NCBI GenBank assembly: GCA_017882055.1
Contig: JADGQE010000159.1
Span: 1-8,724, forward strand
Direction: 5' to 3'
Length of the DNA: 8,724 nt
From: Thermoflexales bacterium
Lineage (GTDB): Bacteria > Chloroflexota > Anaerolineae > Fen-1058
This document shows, one piece after another, positions 6,495-8,724 of this stretch. The translations under genes were made by a program, and so were the position numbers. The notes below the pieces were generated by a model. That model saw only the letters and a list, made by a program, of their open reading frames with translations. It was not told the DNA's origin and ran no database searches. Position 1 is the first letter of the stretch. Each line of letters starts with the position of its first letter.

Positions 6495-8724
6495 ATGTTA
6501 GTCTCACTCCGCACTTCAATGACTCAGCGGTTATGGCAAAGCAGCGCATCGATCGCCCTCATCGCCGCCATTGCCGTGAGCTTGACATCCAGCCTGGACC
6601 AGGCCAGGTGGCTCAACGATCGCGCGCCGCTCGTGACTTTGGTCGTGCTGGGTGTCGGTTACGGATCGCTGCTATCGTTCACGCGCTTCCGAGCACGCAC
6701 GATCGCCATCGTCACCTGGCTGCTTTCAATCAGCATTACGCCACTGATCATCGGGCGCGTGCTGCCCTCACCCCTGACGTTATCGACCTGGACATTCGCC
6801 GATTCACTCTGGCTGGCGCACGTTCGATTGCTGACATTGTTCGATCAACTCAATGTCGCGTTGCAGGCGACGCTGCGCGGTAACTTCGATAAAACGCTGC
6901 TGGTCTTCCTGATCGGCTGGTTGATCTGGATTTCAAGTGTATGGCTGGTCTGGTCGGTGGTGCGCCGCAGACAAGCGCTGCAGGGCATCTTGCCCTGCGC
7001 CGGCGTGCTGATGATCGATGTTTTGCTCAACGGGCACGATGCCAGTTTTCCGCTGCTCTTCACGGCCAGCGCGGTGATGTTGATCGCGCGCACGGCCTTT
7101 ACGCAGCACACTCACGATTGGGATGCGCGGCAAGTCGATTATCCCGAGCTGATCACCGAAGACTGGACCGTCAGCGCGGCGATCATTTCAGCCGTCGTCA
7201 TTGCGCTGGTCATGATGACCTCACCTGAAAGCCGGCACAGTCTCGACGATTTCTTCGTCGCGCTTCAGTCGCCGCCGCCAGCCGCTCAACCAGGCAGCGA
7301 CCCAGGCCCATTACCCGACGCCTCCAATCCGAATGTATCTGCGCCCAGTGCCCAGGTTCCTGATGTGACCACCGTCGGCGGACCGATTCCACCTTCTAAC
7401 AGCGATGATACGGTGATGTGGGTCAAAGTCAGCGATCCGCCGCCGCTGCTGCAAGAGCGCGGGGGCGCGGTAGCAGCCGGGTCACAACATTACTGGCGCG
7501 GCGGCGTCTTTACTCGCTACAACGGAACCGGCTGGGATATCGATCAAGCGGGGAGCAAGCAATTGGCTTTCGGATTGCCGACCGAGACACCCGCCGGTCG
7601 TTACAGTCTCAATCAGGAATTCGAAATCACGGCCCAACACACCAATAGTCTCTTCGCCGTCAACATGCCGGTTCGATCAAGTGAAGGCACTTCGCTGCGC
7701 TTCATCTCACCCGATGGCAATGCCGTGGTCGAAGGCCCCGCCTCCAAATATGACGTGACCTCGTGGGCGTCGAACGCCAGCGCCGGACAGTTAAGGGCCG
7801 ACACAACGGAGTATCCGCTGGACGTATCGCTACTCTATCTTCAGCTGCCCGACTCGCTGCCGCAGCGCGTGCGCGATCTTGCCGCGCGCATCACCGCCGA
7901 TGCCCGCACTCCGTACGACAAAGCCATTCGCGTTCAAAACTATTTGCGCGTGACGTATCCCTATCAGCTCGATGTGCCGCGTCCCCCGGCGGGCGCAGAC
8001 GTGGTCGATTACTTCTTGTTCGAGGCGCCGGGCGGCTTCTGCAGTTACTATGCCTCGGCCATGGCTGTGATGCTGCGCGCCGCAGGCGTGCCCGCGCGGA
8101 TTGTCACCGGCTTTGCGACCGGCGAATACGATCAATCACGCAATGCCTATCGCGTGCCGGCCCGCGCCGCGCATGCCTGGGTCGAAGTTTATTTTCCGCA
8201 CTATGGCTGGGTTGAATTTGAGCCGACGGCTACACTTTCGACTTTCAGCTACAAAGACGACCAGCCGGTTGCGCCGCCCACTGAAGCGCCGGCGATTGCG
8301 CCGATTTATCTGCCAATCGGTTGGGACATCATCATCGGCGTGGCAGGCGCGATCGGCCTGGCTTTGATCCTGAAGGCTCTGATCGCGCGGTATCGAAGAC
8401 AGCAGCGTGATCCGCGTTGGCGCGAGCCTGATCGACAATCACGCGCGCTCTACTGGCAAATGCGTCGCCGGTTGGCGCAGGCCGGCCTCGGCGCACGGCC
8501 CAACATCACACCCGACGAGTTCTTGTCTATGCACGCGGCCGGTTTAAGCGATCGGCCTCAGCTGCACAGCGCACTGCGGCAAGTAACAACGTTGTACGTT
8601 CGGGCCGCGTACACATCGAGCCTCCCCGGGGCGGACGACGTGAAAGCCGCGCACAAAATGTGGCGCGGCGTGTGGCCGGACTGGCTGCGGTTATGGCTGC
8701 GAATGCTGACGCAGCGCCTGCGTC
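6495..8724 (+). CDS. TgpA-like membrane transglutaminase-domain protein (partial, runs off right edge)
   Basis: The frame from the ATG at 6495 stays open for 743 codons to the window edge. Seven predicted N-terminal helices (about 16-33, 45-62, 68-88, 133-156, 162-179, 184-199, 226-243) lead to a large extracytoplasmic part (about 244-606). This starts with a Pro-rich linker and contains a transglutaminase-like (papain-fold) domain. The catalytic residues are C516 (GGFCSYYASAM), H560 (AAHAWVEVYF) and E576 (WVEFEPT), spaced 44 and 16 apart. As I recall it, the P. aeruginosa TgpA triad has the same spacing. An eighth helix (about 609-630) and a basic cytoplasmic tail with a DUF4129-like helical region (about 645-715) follow. 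Arg-rich loops after helices 2 and 4 support this topology. A weak AGAG lies 7 nt before the ATG, and the DUF58 stop is 9 nt upstream. It probably acts on an envelope substrate, peptide or protein, which is unidentified. Confidence 0.93.
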   Translation, partial: MLVSLRTSMTQRLWQSSASIALIAAIAVSLTSSLDQARWLNDRAPLVTLVVLGVGYGSLLSFTRFRARTIAIVTWLLSISITPLIIGRVLPSPLTLSTWTFADSLWLAHVRLLTLFDQLNVALQATLRGNFDKTLLVFLIGWLIWISSVWLVWSVVRRRQALQGILPCAGVLMIDVLLNGHDASFPLLFTASAVMLIARTAFTQHTHDWDARQVDYPELITEDWTVSAAIISAVVIALVMMTSPESRHSLDDFFVALQSPPPAAQPGSDPGPLPDASNPNVSAPSAQVPDVTTVGGPIPPSNSDDTVMWVKVSDPPPLLQERGGAVAAGSQHYWRGGVFTRYNGTGWDIDQAGSKQLAFGLPTETPAGRYSLNQEFEITAQHTNSLFAVNMPVRSSEGTSLRFISPDGNAVVEGPASKYDVTSWASNASAGQLRADTTEYPLDVSLLYLQLPDSLPQRVRDLAARITADARTPYDKAIRVQNYLRVTYPYQLDVPRPPAGADVVDYFLFEAPGGFCSYYASAMAVMLRAAGVPARIVTGFATGEYDQSRNAYRVPARAAHAWVEVYFPHYGWVEFEPTATLSTFSYKDDQPVAPPTEAPAIAPIYLPIGWDIIIGVAGAIGLALILKALIARYRRQQRDPRWREPDRQSRALYWQMRRRLAQAGLGARPNITPDEFLSMHAAGLSDRPQLHSALRQVTTLYVRAAYTSSLPGADDVKAAHKMWRGVWPDWLRLWLRMLTQRLR

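Noticed and set aside
6533..8438. Several short open frames on both strands at the right end
   Set aside because: All lie out of frame within the single long transglutaminase gene, which starts at 6495 and has no stop before the window edge.

Overview
The window is about 58-60% G+C (judged by eye) and carries bacterial chromosomal genes with ordinary housekeeping and cell-envelope content. The organism is most likely a member of the Chloroflexota (Anaerolineae-like). The reasons are a membrane-anchored SH3b protein with a long Pro/Thr linker, the MoxR/DUF58/transglutaminase cluster, and a ribonuclease HI with an extra C-terminal repeat. This assignment rests on family character, not on a database match. 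There is no sign of phage, plasmid, IS element, tRNA, rRNA or CRISPR.

Left part (1-1404): a ribonuclease HI gene runs on the minus strand off the left edge. Opposite to it, a class I SAM-dependent methyltransferase runs on the plus strand. The 111-bp divergent spacer holds a perfect 13-bp inverted repeat in the leader of the methyltransferase.

Middle (1405-3472): a minus-strand two-gene operon encodes a fold-type IV PLP aminotransferase followed, 18 nt later, by a type I L-asparaginase close to E. coli AnsA. It is driven by a well-formed sigma-70-type promoter (TTGCCA-N17-TACAAT) with an inverted repeat over the -10 element, which looks like an operator. A GC-rich hairpin lies between the convergent methyltransferase and asparaginase genes.

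Right part (3473-8724): plus-strand genes encode a two-helix membrane protein with an extracytoplasmic SH3b domain, a MoxR AAA+ ATPase, a DUF58 membrane protein (overlapping MoxR by 4 nt, ATGA), and a large TgpA-like membrane transglutaminase that runs off the right edge. MoxR, DUF58 and transglutaminase form a widespread conserved trio. The likely picture is a cytoplasmic chaperone-like ATPase acting with a DUF58 adaptor and a membrane enzyme whose papain-like domain faces the cell envelope. The SH3b protein may belong to the same envelope function.

I did not find a clearly new multi-gene system. The items most worth a second look are the degenerate second RNase H repeat, the leader hairpin at 601-630, the operator-like repeat at 3372-3393, and an approximately threefold excess of GATC across the window.
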